DNA of 64,000 bases, taken from positions 2,315,617 through 2,379,616 of the forward strand of contig NZ_CP013251.1 in NCBI RefSeq assembly GCF_001583435.1. The letters run 5' to 3'. A program made the position numbers and the translations under genes. Source of the DNA: Endozoicomonas montiporae CL-33. GTDB lineage: Bacteria > Pseudomonadota > Gammaproteobacteria > Pseudomonadales > Endozoicomonadaceae. Shown here one piece after another: positions 53,587 to 63,206 of the stretch; position 1 is the stretch's first letter; each line of letters starts with the position of its first letter. Under the pieces are notes generated by a model. That model was not told the DNA's origin, did no database searches, and worked only from the letters and a program-made list of their open reading frames with translations.

Positions 53587-54968
53587 TCTTCTTTCTCGGT
53601 CAGGTTTTCTTTCCGTTTGAGCAAGCACCAGCGAGTCTTTTTCAAAACAGGCTCATAACCATCGGCCTGTAACTGCTTGTGCTCAGATGCCCTGACTTCA
53701 TCTATAGCCTTGTTCAGCATGGCTACAATGTGAAAGCGATCCAGAATATGCAGTGCCTGACTGGCATATTCCGCAATGGCGTTCACGTAAGGCCTCCACA
53801 TGTCAGAGCAAACATATTCCAATTGCTGACTACGTTCCACACCAAAGAAGGTGAAGAAGCTTCGAATGGTAGCTTCTGTACGCTCTTGACCAACCCACAA
53901 TAATCGTGTGCAGCCTCGATCAATCTGGTAGACGACGGTCAGATATTTATGGCCTATCTGGTAGGCAACCTCATCAACACCTATTGCCCGGACGTTACAC
54001 AGTGAGCGGTGAGCTTTTCCCCATTCAACAACATACTCAACAGCATGAAAAACTTTCTCCCATGAAGTGCCGAAGCTACCGGCAACCTCTTTCCACGAAA
54101 GTTTTTTTGCCCAGTGAGCAAGGAACTGCATGTAAGCTTTGGTTAGCTCTCTCTTGCCGTCAGCCCATGGAACCTGTTCAACCTTCACTCCACAACGTTT
54201 ACACTCTACCCGTCGCATTACGTAGAGAAGAAAAACTCTCATTCCCCAAAGAGGGATAAACTCAAAGCGACGCTCAGTAAGTTGGTCATAGCCTGGGGCT
54301 GGTTGCTGGCACCCTGAGCAGATAGCGTGGCCATTCTTTCGTGGAACAACAGTTACGTTAAAGACGTCAGAGCCTTGATAGGAACCAAGTTTCACATCCT
54401 GATAAACAAAGGACTTGAGTTTATAGACTTTATTGAGGATAGTTTTTATTAGCATCAGCGGTATTTTTATTGTTTTTTGCCTGATAACAAAAAGCTACCA
54501 GAAATCAGCCGCTGATGCTTCTATCCCCAAATCGACCCATTTTTACCCACAGATACCCCTGAAGAGCCTAAATCTGAAAATGAACTAGATAGCCGTTTGT
54601 TTGCTCGCAATTGACTGGTTGCTTTCAAGCCAGCGGTGGGCTGAACCGGTTTCTCGACAGAGATGCCAGTAGTTTGGTGATCATTTTTTGTGACAGGCTC
54701 CGGTGTGGGTGGCGTCACGGTTATAGTAATCGGTGGAAATTGGGTAGCATCCATGCCATGGTTCCTTTTGTTATTGATTCCCCTTTGACCATAAAAGTCT
54801 GCAAAAGACTGGACGTATCACTAACAAGTCGGTCAGTTGTACTAACACTTTTGATTCAGTCACTGTTTATGGCTACTTCCTGAGCTTTATCAAAATGAAA
54901 TAGCGTCTTGAGGCTTCTTCCCGTATTTGTAATGATGAAGACAAAAGGTGCAACGGAAAGCCCTGACA

Positions 54969-55637
54969 ATGTTTAAAAGAAACGACTGGTTGTTTATTGT
55001 ATCCGTCGGCTTGCTATCAGCTTGTGGCAGTAGCCCGGATATTCAGAATCACAGCGGTTTTCTCAGTCAGTATGAGGATCTGGAACCTTTACCTGCAGAT
55101 AAAAAAGAACAGTTCCTTGGTTTTAATGCCAGCGAATCGGTGCTGTCTGATTACGATCGCCTGATCGTCAATCCTGTAGCACTTCATATTCCGGATGAAA
55201 CCTTGCAGGAATGGGATATCGAGCCGGAACGTTATAAAAAATTACAGAATTACTTTACTAACCAGCTGAATTACCGGATGGGTCAGCACTACGAGCTGAC
55301 TGTAACACCCGGCGAGGGTATTTTACGACTGCGGGTTGCCATCACGGGTGAGGAAACGGATCTTAAACCAACAGAGTCCCATCAGGCATTGCCCCTTGGG
55401 TTGCTCGTTCATGATAAGGATCAGCTGACAACCGATCGCGACAAAATGCTGAATATATATCAGGAAGGCGAACTGGTAGACAGTGTGACCGGAGAGCAGA
55501 TTGCTGTACTGGTAGGAGGCGTACAGTTACCCCCCATTGATATTGGACAATTACGCACCTTGTCTGCCGTCGAGATGAAGCCGTTGGTGGATAACTGGAT
55601 CGATGCCTTCTGCCGCCATTTCCCAAACTGTCAGTAA
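54969..55637 (+). CDS. DUF3313 family lipoprotein
   Basis: The 222-aa protein starts at ATG 54969 (GGAAAG upstream) with a lipoprotein signal (WLFIVSVGLLSACGSS, lipobox LSAC). The mature part SGFLSQYEDLEPLPADKKEQFLGF...YDRLIVNPVALHIPDE..EWDIEPERYKKLQNYF and later the ILRLRVAITGEE strand match DUF3313. Its function is unknown; the family is found in the envelope of many gammaproteobacteria. It is convergent with pldA across a shared terminator. Confidence 0.85.
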   Translation: MFKRNDWLFIVSVGLLSACGSSPDIQNHSGFLSQYEDLEPLPADKKEQFLGFNASESVLSDYDRLIVNPVALHIPDETLQEWDIEPERYKKLQNYFTNQLNYRMGQHYELTVTPGEGILRLRVAITGEETDLKPTESHQALPLGLLVHDKDQLTTDRDKMLNIYQEGELVDSVTGEQIAVLVGGVQLPPIDIGQLRTLSAVEMKPLVDNWIDAFCRHFPNCQ

Positions 55638-55640
55638 AAA

Positions 55641-55675
55641 CGACAGAAGGCTCTGATTGACAGAGGCTTTTGTCG
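55641..55675. terminator. Bidirectional terminator between the lipoprotein gene and pldA
   Basis: CGACAGAAGGCTCTG and CAGAGGCTTTTGTCG form a 15-bp stem with one mismatch and a five-base loop, exactly between the two convergent genes. Confidence 0.8.
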
Positions 55676-55677
55676 CA

Positions 55678-56721
55678 TTACAGCCAGTCGGTCAGCATAA
55701 TGCCCACACTCAGTCGGTTGGAGCTGATGTTGTAATCGATCAGGCTTTCGCCATAACCATTAAAGTACTGCACATAACCCCGGAAGCGCTCTGTCAGTGG
55801 GAATGACCAGTCCAGCTGAACAGCGCCTTTGTTGTTGGAGCGCAGATTGTTGCGCATCATGGCGGTGATGTTATGACGGTCAAACTTGTAGCCAAAGTAA
55901 AGTTCACCGTAGCCCATGTATTGACTGATATCAGGGTTGTCATCGCCTTTTGAATTCGGGTTGTCGTCTTTTTTCTTGTCTTCAGGAATTCGGTACCAGG
56001 GCTTGAATCCAGCATAGAACTGTTCCTTCTCCAGCAGGAAACTCATATAAATCCGGTTCCAGCTTCTGGATAGGTAATTGCTGCGACCGTTAGACTGATG
56101 GCTGAAGCCAAACCCTACAGCTTTTAAATCCATTCCTAATAACGGGTATTCGGTCGGAAACATCATAAACAGTTCGGGCTCGTGGTTGGTTTCTCGGAAC
56201 GGAGCAGACTCGGCACTGTTATAAGCCTGCCACCATGAGGTATTGGTGTAGGCAGCGTATAGCGTACCATTGCCGTTAAATACGCCTTCCCGGACCGGTG
56301 CTTTCAGGCTCAGCTGAAATTTCACCTCGGTGTTGTCAAGGTCGGGAACCCGGGCATTAAAGGGCTGGTAAGGCTGAGTATTGGTAGAGGACACATAGGA
56401 CACTGGCAAAATGTAATTCGGCTTGTGCGGAGTGATGACAAACCGGTTGCCTGTGGCCGCTTTTTCACCGGTAATCCGCCTGTCCATTGGGCTGGACGGG
56501 TCAGCCCTCATGGTTTGATGGGTGATGACGACATCATTAGATTCGTTTTGACGTGATGAGCAGGCTGACCGGAGTTCTGACAATGTCATATCCGCATCGC
56601 CTTTAAGGGCAAACCTTAGCAGGCACTGTTCAGTCGTTTCGCTATTGGCAGTCGATACAGGCAAAGACAAGGGCGCGAGCAAACAGAATAAAAAACGACG
56701 TTTGTCTTTTCTTTTTTTCAT
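55678..56721 (-). CDS. pldA: Outer-membrane phospholipase A (OMPLA)
   Basis: Beta-barrel enzyme that removes acyl chains from misplaced phospholipids in the outer leaflet. The 347-aa protein has a signal peptide (FLFCLLAPLSLPVSTA), an N-terminal extension of about 100 residues, and the catalytic segment FSHQSNGRSNYLSRSWNR: His208, Ser210 and Asn222 keep the same spacing (2 and 12) as His142, Ser144 and Asn156 of E. coli OMPLA. The C-terminus LSVGIMLTDWL ends with an aromatic-leucine pattern suitable for barrel insertion. Confidence 0.94.
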   Translation of the reverse strand: MKKRKDKRRFLFCLLAPLSLPVSTANSETTEQCLLRFALKGDADMTLSELRSACSSRQNESNDVVITHQTMRADPSSPMDRRITGEKAATGNRFVITPHKPNYILPVSYVSSTNTQPYQPFNARVPDLDNTEVKFQLSLKAPVREGVFNGNGTLYAAYTNTSWWQAYNSAESAPFRETNHEPELFMMFPTEYPLLGMDLKAVGFGFSHQSNGRSNYLSRSWNRIYMSFLLEKEQFYAGFKPWYRIPEDKKKDDNPNSKGDDNPDISQYMGYGELYFGYKFDRHNITAMMRNNLRSNNKGAVQLDWSFPLTERFRGYVQYFNGYGESLIDYNISSNRLSVGIMLTDWL

Positions 56722-56883
56722 TGTCCCAAACCTGTCACGTTCACTACTTATATTTATTATCGGTTCCGACTGTACAGGTTTTTGTCTCCCGCTTCTATAT
56801 CGTACAGTCTCAATTTATATACAACAGTAATCGTCTGGCGTTAGGATAGAGGCTGCTAATAATAACAAACTCGGGCAACCCGA

Positions 56884-57954
56884 ATGATCAGGCAAACACT
56901 ACGCTCTCTCTCCCTGCTCTTTGTGGCAACAGGTCTGCTTATTGGCTGCGACCAGACTGTTTCAGAACCACAGGAAATTCTTCGCCCTGTACGTTCTATA
57001 ACCGTGTCTTTGTCTGATACGGGGTTGCAAAAATCATTTCCCGGTGTGGTTGAAGCCAGTCAGCAAGCCAGCCTGAGTTTCAGAGTATCAGGGCGTCTTG
57101 CATCGCTGACTGTTAAAGATGGCAGCAAAGTGGTTGCAGGGCAGGTGGTCGCAGAACTGGATCCGGTGGATTTCGATATTCGCCTCAAGGATCGGCAGGC
57201 CAGTTTCGAGGCAGCAAAAGCGGACTATGAAAGAGCCGTTCAGTTGGTAGGCAAGGGAGCTATTGCCCGGGCGGATGTTGATAATCTGAAAGCCAAACTC
57301 AGTAATGCTACGGCACAGCTGGAAACTGCACGACAGGAAAAGTCTTATACCCGTATACGGGTGCCGTTCAGTGGTCAGGTTGCCAGAGTGTATGCAGATA
57401 ATTATGAAGAAGTATCCGCTAAGCAGGACATTCTGATGCTTCATGACCTGTCGTCTTTATTGATTAAGGTCGATATGCCGGAAAGTGTGATTGCCAATGA
57501 CAGGGAAGGGCGGCAGCCGTTACGTTACACCGCGCATTTTGATGGGATGGCAGACACAGTATTCCCTCTGGAATTATCAGCCTTTGCGGCACAGGCTGAT
57601 GAGAGCAGTCAGACATATACGGTGACCTTTCTTCTGGCTGATCATGCGGGCAGCAGGATTCTTCCGGGAATGACGGCCAGTGTGACCATTCAGCAGGCGA
57701 CCGTTGGCACAGACTGGCTGGTGATACCGGCTCATTCCGTTCAGGAGGACAGTGCGGGAAGGTTTGTTTATCTGGTGGAATCGGCAGAGCCCGGGGTGGG
57801 AGTGATTAAACGACGTCCGGTGCAAACGGGGCAGCTGCTGGCTTCGGGGATAGAAATTACAGACGGTCTTGCCATCGGTGAACAGCTGATTACTGCGGGT
57901 ATGAGCCAACTGGTGGATGGCATGCGCGTTCAGTGGCGCGAGGGAGAGCAGTGA
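56884..57954 (+). CDS. RND efflux periplasmic adaptor (lipoprotein)
   Basis: The 356-aa adaptor has a lipoprotein signal (LFVATGLLIGCDQ, lipobox LIGC). Further in are a lipoyl half (GVVEASQQASLSFRVSGRLASLTVKDGSKVVAGQVVAELDPVDF), a short alpha hairpin (about residues 95-155), the second half (YTRIRVPFSGQVARVYADNYEEV), and beta-barrel and membrane-proximal domains (RILPGMTASVTI, VIPAHSVQED). It overlaps the RND pump gene by one base (TGATG), so both are co-translated. It links the pump to a TolC-like channel encoded elsewhere. Confidence 0.93.
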   Translation: MIRQTLRSLSLLFVATGLLIGCDQTVSEPQEILRPVRSITVSLSDTGLQKSFPGVVEASQQASLSFRVSGRLASLTVKDGSKVVAGQVVAELDPVDFDIRLKDRQASFEAAKADYERAVQLVGKGAIARADVDNLKAKLSNATAQLETARQEKSYTRIRVPFSGQVARVYADNYEEVSAKQDILMLHDLSSLLIKVDMPESVIANDREGRQPLRYTAHFDGMADTVFPLELSAFAAQADESSQTYTVTFLLADHAGSRILPGMTASVTIQQATVGTDWLVIPAHSVQEDSAGRFVYLVESAEPGVGVIKRRPVQTGQLLASGIEITDGLAIGEQLITAGMSQLVDGMRVQWREGEQ

Positions 57955-60900
57955 TGTCCATAACCCGAACGGCCATTGTTAATAATCGTACGACACTGGT
58001 TTTACTGCTGGTGCTGGTGTTGTCGGGATTGCAGGCGTATCAGAATTTGCCCAGAGCTTATGACCCTGGCTTTGTCATTCGTGTTGCCAAGGTCATCACC
58101 CAGTTTCCCGGTGCCAGTCCGGAACGGGTAGAAACATTGATTACCGACCGGATTGAAAAAGCGGTTCGGGAAATACCTGAACTGGATTTTGTCAAAAGCG
58201 CCTCCCGAACAGGTACTTCCATTGTTACCGTTAATATTCAGGAACGTTATACCGACATGCGCCCGATATGGGACAGTCTGCGCCGCAAAATGGAAGATAT
58301 TGCCAGCGAGATGCCGGACGGCGCAATTGGCCCGTTGGTGAATGATGAGTTTGGTGAAGTCTTCGGAGTGATGGTGACCCTGACCGGTGAAGACTTTTCC
58401 TATCGGGCGCTTAAAACCATTGCAGATGAAGTGCGTGATGAATTTTTGAACCTGCCTGAAGTCGCAAAGGTGGACATTTATGGTGCCCAGGAAGAGCGAA
58501 TATTTATCCGTTACAACAATGACCGTCTTGGTCAGCTGGGGCTGTCGCCGGGTTGGCTGATGCAGCAGCTGGGCAGTCGCAATATCGTGGTTCCGGGTGG
58601 TGCCATTAATCTGCATCATGAACGCATTGAGCTGGAACCTACGGGTAACTTTGACAGTGTTCACGATATCCGTCAGACCGTTATTCCAATACCGGGCAGT
58701 GATCGGGTATTGCATTTGGAGGATGTGGCGACGGTTGAGCGTGGCTATGTTGATCCGGCCAGAAGTTTTGTCAAAGCATCGGGTGTTCCCGCTCTGGCTC
58801 TTGGTATTGCCATGGGGGAAGGGGGCAATAATATTGAGCTGGGGCGTCAGGTTGAAGCGACAATGCTGGCGTTGCAACAGACTTACCCTATAGGTATTAA
58901 TTTTGAGCTGATGCACTTTTCCCCTAAAGAGGTCGAAGATAAGGTCAATGATTTTGTCTCCAACCTGATTCAGGCGATTCTGGTGGTTTCTGCGGTGATG
59001 CTGTTCAGCCTCGGCCCGCGAACCGGATTGATTGTCGCTACCCTGATTCCCACCAGTATGATTGCAGCGATGCTGGTGATGTCGCTGGTGGGAATTGGAC
59101 TGGATCAGATTTCGCTGGCTGCTCTGATTATTGCCCTGGGAATGCTGGTGGATAACGGCATTGTGATGGCCGAGAATACTATGGTTCAGATGCAGTCAGG
59201 TAAGCCGCCCCTTGAAGCGGCTGTTGATTCTGCGGGTGAACTCAGGGTGCCGTTATTGACCTCATCACTCACCACGGCAGCAGCCTTCTTGCCCATCTAT
59301 CTGGCAGAATCGGCCGTCGGCGAGTTTACGGCATCGCTGTTTCTGGTGGTGACCATTACGCTGCTGTGCTCCTGGGTGCTATCCCTGACCCTGATTCCCC
59401 TGTTATGTGTTTTGTTTCTGAAGGTTAAACAACAGCAGACGGATTATACACAAGGGCTTTATGCCGCTTACCGTCGTTTGTTAGAAGGGTTATTAGCCCA
59501 CCGTCTGGCAACATTGGGTGTTGTGGCACTGTTGTTTACTTTAGTGATGAATGCGTTTCAGTATGTACCGAAGATTTTCTTTCCAGCGTCGGACCGGCTC
59601 TATTTTAAGACTGAATTGCAATTGCCTCCGGGAACCACCATCGGCCGGACACTGGCGGTGGTGAATCAACTGGATCGGTTTATTGCTGAGGAATTACAAG
59701 TCTCGGATCTGCGTCAGGAGGGCGTGACCCGCTGGGTCAGTCATATTGGTTCGGGAGGCGCTCGCTTTGTGTTGCAGCACAGTCCGGAACCTGCCCGTTC
59801 AAATTATGCCCTGATGGTGTTGAATACCAGTTCTGATCAGGTGATTGACGCACTGATTCAGAAGCTTGACCGCTATGGTTTTGAACAGTTTCCGGATTTA
59901 CAGATCAACAGTCGTCGTATCGAAAGCGGTGTGTCCATTAAAAACCCGGTGGAAGTGCGGTTGTATGGACGCGAAACGGATCAGTTGTTCCGGCTGGTGC
60001 AGCAAGTTAAACAACAGATGTCTCAAATATCCGGTCTGAAGACTGTTCGTGATGACTGGGGACCACGCATCAAGAAGCTGCAGGTTGTGATTAACCAAAA
60101 CCGTGCATTGAGGGCTGGTGTGACCAGTCAGGATATTGCCATGTCACTGCAGACGGGACTCAGTGGACTGGAACTGACCCAGTTTCGTGAAGGCAGCGAT
60201 GTCGTTCCTGTGATTCTTCGAACCGCCGAGGGCGACCGGCAGGATATTGGTAAACTGGAATCCTTGTCGGTGTTTGTCCAGTCAACCGGACAGACTGTGC
60301 CGTTGAAACAGGTAGCGGATATTGAAATCGTTTGGCAGCCGGGGGAAATCCTGCGTCGTGATGGTTTAAAGGTGGTGTCTGTTGGCGCCCAGCTTGATGG
60401 CAGTATCACGGCGGCTGAGGCATTTGGCCAATTAACGCCGTGGCTACAGCAACAGGGCTGGCCTCCCGGTTATCGCTTTGAGCCGGGTGGTGAAGCCGAA
60501 AGCTCTGGTAAGGCAAATGCCGCCATCGGTGCCAAAATGCCTCTTGCTGCGTTTGTTATCCTGATTCTGCTGGTGGCGCAGTTTAACTCCATTCGCAAGC
60601 CGTTCATTATTTTGATGACCATTCCCCTGGGAATGATTGGCGTTATTATCGGGTTGTTGGTTGCACGGTCATTTTTCGGATTCATGACCCTGCTGGGAGT
60701 GGTTTCGCTGGCGGGTATCGTCATTAATAATGCCATTGTGCTGTTGGAAAGAATCCGGTTTGAGCAGGAACAGAATAGTCTGCCGATGAATGAAGCCATT
60801 GTGGTTGCAGCCCAACGTCGTTTACGTCCGATATTGCTGACCACGGCCACGACGGTATTGGGCATGATTCCGCTGTATCTGGGTGGGGGGCTGATGTGGG

Positions 60901-61040
60901 AGCCCATGGCGGTGGCAATTATTGCGGGTCTGCTGTTTTCAACTCTGCTGACTCTGGGTGTAGTGCCTGTACTGTATTCATTACTTTTCAGCTGGCCTCT
61001 GGAAAAATGGTTTCCCAAGGTTGCAGCTTCTAAACAGTAG
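57954..61040 (+). CDS. RND family efflux pump (AcrB/HAE1-like)
   Basis: Inner-membrane proton-driven exporter of 1028 aa. Twelve helices and two large periplasmic loops are visible: TM1 NNRTTLVLLLVLVLSGLQAYQNLPRA, porter domains, TM2-6 from NLIQAILVVSAVMLFSLGPRTG, and the conserved IIALGMLVDNGIVMAENTMVQMQ helix with the proton-relay Asp. In the second half are PLAAFVILILLVAQFNSIRKPFIILMTIPLGMIGVIIGL and LLGVVSLAGIVINNAIVLLERI. The PGASPERVETLITDRIEKAVREIPELDFVKS start is typical of the subgroup often predicted for multidrug or solvent export. The ATG at 57954 overlaps the adaptor stop. Confidence 0.94.
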   Translation: MSITRTAIVNNRTTLVLLLVLVLSGLQAYQNLPRAYDPGFVIRVAKVITQFPGASPERVETLITDRIEKAVREIPELDFVKSASRTGTSIVTVNIQERYTDMRPIWDSLRRKMEDIASEMPDGAIGPLVNDEFGEVFGVMVTLTGEDFSYRALKTIADEVRDEFLNLPEVAKVDIYGAQEERIFIRYNNDRLGQLGLSPGWLMQQLGSRNIVVPGGAINLHHERIELEPTGNFDSVHDIRQTVIPIPGSDRVLHLEDVATVERGYVDPARSFVKASGVPALALGIAMGEGGNNIELGRQVEATMLALQQTYPIGINFELMHFSPKEVEDKVNDFVSNLIQAILVVSAVMLFSLGPRTGLIVATLIPTSMIAAMLVMSLVGIGLDQISLAALIIALGMLVDNGIVMAENTMVQMQSGKPPLEAAVDSAGELRVPLLTSSLTTAAAFLPIYLAESAVGEFTASLFLVVTITLLCSWVLSLTLIPLLCVLFLKVKQQQTDYTQGLYAAYRRLLEGLLAHRLATLGVVALLFTLVMNAFQYVPKIFFPASDRLYFKTELQLPPGTTIGRTLAVVNQLDRFIAEELQVSDLRQEGVTRWVSHIGSGGARFVLQHSPEPARSNYALMVLNTSSDQVIDALIQKLDRYGFEQFPDLQINSRRIESGVSIKNPVEVRLYGRETDQLFRLVQQVKQQMSQISGLKTVRDDWGPRIKKLQVVINQNRALRAGVTSQDIAMSLQTGLSGLELTQFREGSDVVPVILRTAEGDRQDIGKLESLSVFVQSTGQTVPLKQVADIEIVWQPGEILRRDGLKVVSVGAQLDGSITAAEAFGQLTPWLQQQGWPPGYRFEPGGEAESSGKANAAIGAKMPLAAFVILILLVAQFNSIRKPFIILMTIPLGMIGVIIGLLVARSFFGFMTLLGVVSLAGIVINNAIVLLERIRFEQEQNSLPMNEAIVVAAQRRLRPILLTTATTVLGMIPLYLGGGLMWEPMAVAIIAGLLFSTLLTLGVVPVLYSLLFSWPLEKWFPKVAASKQ

Positions 61041-61052
61041 CCTGAAATCAAC

Positions 61053-61085
61053 AGCTGGAGTCAAAAGACTCCGGCTCTGATTTTT
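61053..61085 (+). terminator. Terminator after the RND operon
   Basis: AGCTGGAGTC-AAAA-GACTCCGGCT forms a 10-bp stem with one G-T pair, followed after a few bases by five T. Confidence 0.65.
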
Positions 61086-61152
61086 CACCGCTTACTCAGG
61101 CAGTCATCGACTATTATTGAGGTAGGATTCATTTCTGCGGACGTGTTCGATC

Positions 61153-61323
61153 ATGACCGAAGTTCTGCTAGCAACGGTTACCGGCTTTATTGTAGGAGTC
61201 ATTTTCAGCTTCCTTAAACTCCCCATTCCTGCACCACCGGTTTTACCCGGAGTGATGGGTATTGTGGGTGTTTATCTGGGGCATGAGGCTTTTCTGTTTT
61301 TGATCAAACACCTTAACTCCTGA
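61153..61323 (+). CDS. XapX domain (DUF1427) small membrane protein
   Basis: Small gene of 56 aa not seen at usual length cut-offs: MTEVLLATVTGFIVGVIFSFLKLPIPAPPVLPGVMGIVGVYLGHEAFLFLI... The pattern GFIVG..F..LKLPIPAPP.LPGVMGIVGVYLG is the XapX signature, with two membrane helices around the proline-rich turn. The function is unknown. It stands alone between the RND operon and the glycosyltransferase gene. Confidence 0.88.
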   Translation: MTEVLLATVTGFIVGVIFSFLKLPIPAPPVLPGVMGIVGVYLGHEAFLFLIKHLNS

Positions 61324-61540
61324 TCATACTCTACTGGTCTCTGGCAGTTTGCTCGTCAATCTTCGTTTTATCAAAGTACAATTTTTTTAGCGGTATGACT
61401 TTCCAGTCAGCACTGTCAGAATCATTACTGCACAATGTGTGAACTCTTCTTATGAACTCTTCCGTTCCGTAAGCTCTAAAACGATTGTTTAAAATGGTTC
61501 AGCCCTTTAAACTGCGCGTTTTGTTTTGAGCGTTGACAGA

Positions 61541-63013
61541 ATGGTAGAGTCGAACCGGAAGCTCACAGCTTGGTTAATAATTCTGGCGGTACTGGCTGTG
61601 CATCTGGCACTGGCCTCTGGCGTGCCTCTGGGGGTTGATGAAGCCCATTATGCCCTGTATGCCCTGAATCCCGATCTGAGTTATTTTGATCATCCTCCTA
61701 TGGTGGGCTGGTTACAGCTGTTGATTGCGCCTCTGGGCTATAACGAATTGACCGTTCGACTAATTCCTGCCTTGCTCTACGCCTTATCCAGCGTTCTTGT
61801 TCTCCGCCTTGGCAGAACCCTGTTTAATGACGAATCCGGCAGAACCGGATTGGTGGCGGTGTTCCTTCTGAATACGGCTCCGATTCTGCAGCTGATGGGC
61901 TGGGGGCTGGTGCCGGATCTGCCGCTGATGGTGGTGGCTCTGCTGGCGGTTGATGTGACCTGGCGAATTTACCAGCACAATCGACTGGTAGACTGGCTGT
62001 TACTGGGTGTCCTTTACGGTTTTGCGGGTCTTTCAAAGTACACCGCCCTGTTCATTCCTATTGGCCTGGTTGGCTTTCTGTTTCAGCATCAGGGCATGCG
62101 CTGGTTGCGTCAGCCCGGACCATGGCTGGCAGCCGTGATTGCGTTTGTTCTGATTTCACCGGTACTGATCTGGAACGTTCAGAACGACTGGGTTTCTTTT
62201 GCTTATCAGCTGGATCGGGGCATGGAAGTCAGTGTCTGGTCTCTGAAAGACGCTTTAGGCATGCAGGTCGGGCAGATGCTGCTGTACAGCCTGCTCGCTT
62301 ATGTTGTGGGTATTGCCGTTTTGATCAGTGTGCTGCGTAATCGTTTTCCTCAGGAACACAAAGCAGCGGCCTGGCTGATTATCTGGACCACCTGGCCCGG
62401 TTTGCTGGTGGTGGCCTACTCTGCCGGTGGTGATGCTGTGCTGCCTAACTGGCCTGCCATGATGTGGTCGGTGCTCGCGCCGCTCAGTGCTTACTGGATC
62501 TGTCTGAACTGGCAGAAGCTCTGGGTGAAAATTCTGACTTTGGTGTCCAGTGTTCTTTCAGTGGGTATTATTGCGTTTGTGTTTGCTTTTCTGGCCTTTA
62601 TGCCGCTATCAACCTTCCCCTTTATGAAAGGTGCGATCAAAGACCTGGTGGGTTGGAAGCAGGCAGCGGTGCATGCCCGTCAGCTGCTGGAAGAAGTTCG
62701 ACAAGAGACCGGCAGTGATGAGCCGGTGCTGCTGGTGGATAACTGGGTGCGGGCCAGTCGCATTGCCTGGTACGCCTATCCTCTGCCCGTTCAGGTGATT
62801 ACCGACAGACTGTCGCAGTTTGATTTCTGGTATGGCGAACCTGATGCAGACAGTCGTGGCATTCTTATTCGTGATAACCGGTCAGTGCCCGAAGATGGTC
62901 GCTATGAAAAAGCGGGTATTGTCTGTCAGTTGCGGGATGTTCTGAACACCGGCGTGGACGGTGTTGAAGTCAATCGTTTCCAGTTCTATTACTGTGATCC
63001 GCAGCTGAAATAG
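61541..63013 (+). CDS. GT39/ArnT-like membrane glycosyltransferase
   Basis: Integral membrane enzyme that moves a sugar from a polyprenyl carrier onto lipid A, glycans or proteins. The 490-aa protein has the family acid motif GVDEAHYALYA (Asp33, Glu34) in the first outer loop, LSYFDHPPMVGWLQL, and about ten hydrophobic helices. The C-terminal periplasmic part of about 150 residues has ASRIAWYAYPLPVQVITDRLSQFDFW. The ATG at 61541 is chosen; a TTG 15 bases earlier is in frame. The acceptor cannot be inferred. Confidence 0.88.
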   Translation: MVESNRKLTAWLIILAVLAVHLALASGVPLGVDEAHYALYALNPDLSYFDHPPMVGWLQLLIAPLGYNELTVRLIPALLYALSSVLVLRLGRTLFNDESGRTGLVAVFLLNTAPILQLMGWGLVPDLPLMVVALLAVDVTWRIYQHNRLVDWLLLGVLYGFAGLSKYTALFIPIGLVGFLFQHQGMRWLRQPGPWLAAVIAFVLISPVLIWNVQNDWVSFAYQLDRGMEVSVWSLKDALGMQVGQMLLYSLLAYVVGIAVLISVLRNRFPQEHKAAAWLIIWTTWPGLLVVAYSAGGDAVLPNWPAMMWSVLAPLSAYWICLNWQKLWVKILTLVSSVLSVGIIAFVFAFLAFMPLSTFPFMKGAIKDLVGWKQAAVHARQLLEEVRQETGSDEPVLLVDNWVRASRIAWYAYPLPVQVITDRLSQFDFWYGEPDADSRGILIRDNRSVPEDGRYEKAGIVCQLRDVLNTGVDGVEVNRFQFYYCDPQLK

Positions 63014-63027
63014 CAGCCGGTTATACC

Positions 63028-63068
63028 AATGCCGCCCTTTACAAAATGGTGTAATGGCGGCATTTTCC
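63028..63068 (+). terminator. Terminator after the glycosyltransferase gene
   Basis: AATGCCGCC and GGCGGCATT form a 9-bp stem around a 19-base loop, followed by TT. Confidence 0.65.
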
Positions 63069-63206
63069 TATTAAACAGAGCGTGAATGCCTATAAATCTA
63101 TGTCAGACTGGATGACTGGCGGGGGTTTTTATGGCAATTATACTCGTTTGTTACCAGTTCACTTTCTTCGAATAGTACGATTGTTATAATGACGCCCCAC
63201 ACTTTT

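Larger units (their letters stand above)
52339..54455 (-). pseudogene. ISL3 transposase, interrupted by IS1 copy 2
   Basis: N-terminal part 54455-53587 has the zinc motif (CSGCQQPAPGY...CKRCGVKVEQVPW), AIGVDEVAYQIGHKYLTVVYQID with the first Asp, and YVCSDMWRPYVNAIAEY plus LDRFHIVAMLNKAIDEVR. C-terminal part 52723-52339 has SSGIVEGLNTKIKLTTRKSYGFRTYKC with the Glu. Removing IS1 and one TCTTCTTT duplication gives one frame of 417 aa through LTEKEEIKLNTVLQYN. Confidence 0.9.
52333..54568 (-). mobile_element. ISL3-family element containing a nested IS1
   Basis: 8-bp duplication TAAATCTG at 52325-52332 and 54569-54576. The ends read GGCTCTTCAGG (complement of the right end), a typical ISL3 start, and GCCTCGTCAG at the left, both running into a shared ATCTGTGGGT. 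Without the nested IS1 and its duplication the element is about 1373 bp, normal for ISL3. Confidence 0.88.
51353..54754 (-). pseudogene. Gene A, unknown effector-like protein, broken by ISL3 carrying IS1
   Basis: Parts 54754-54569 and 52324-51353; removing ISL3 and one TAAATCTG duplication joins ...LSSSFSDL to RAFHQGIND in frame for 385 aa. The N-terminal 100 residues are rich in Pro, Thr, Ser and basic residues and look disordered (TITVTPPTPEPVTKND, TPKGIRRSQSDRVSSG), like a secretion or effector leader. The rest is helical (LRRFNIVMLMGKMGSMFNQYAKG...SFRKCQAQGLASQSCCEQMLYILKEIL). No family recognised. The open frame after the break starts at a GTG (52198) and is unlikely to be made properly. 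The stop TGA overlaps the ATG of gene B in the original locus. Confidence 0.75.

Noticed and set aside
58002..58916. Minus-strand open frame of 304 codons inside the RND pump gene
   Set aside because: The plus strand encodes a full-length, strongly conserved RND pump; the reverse frame has no motif.
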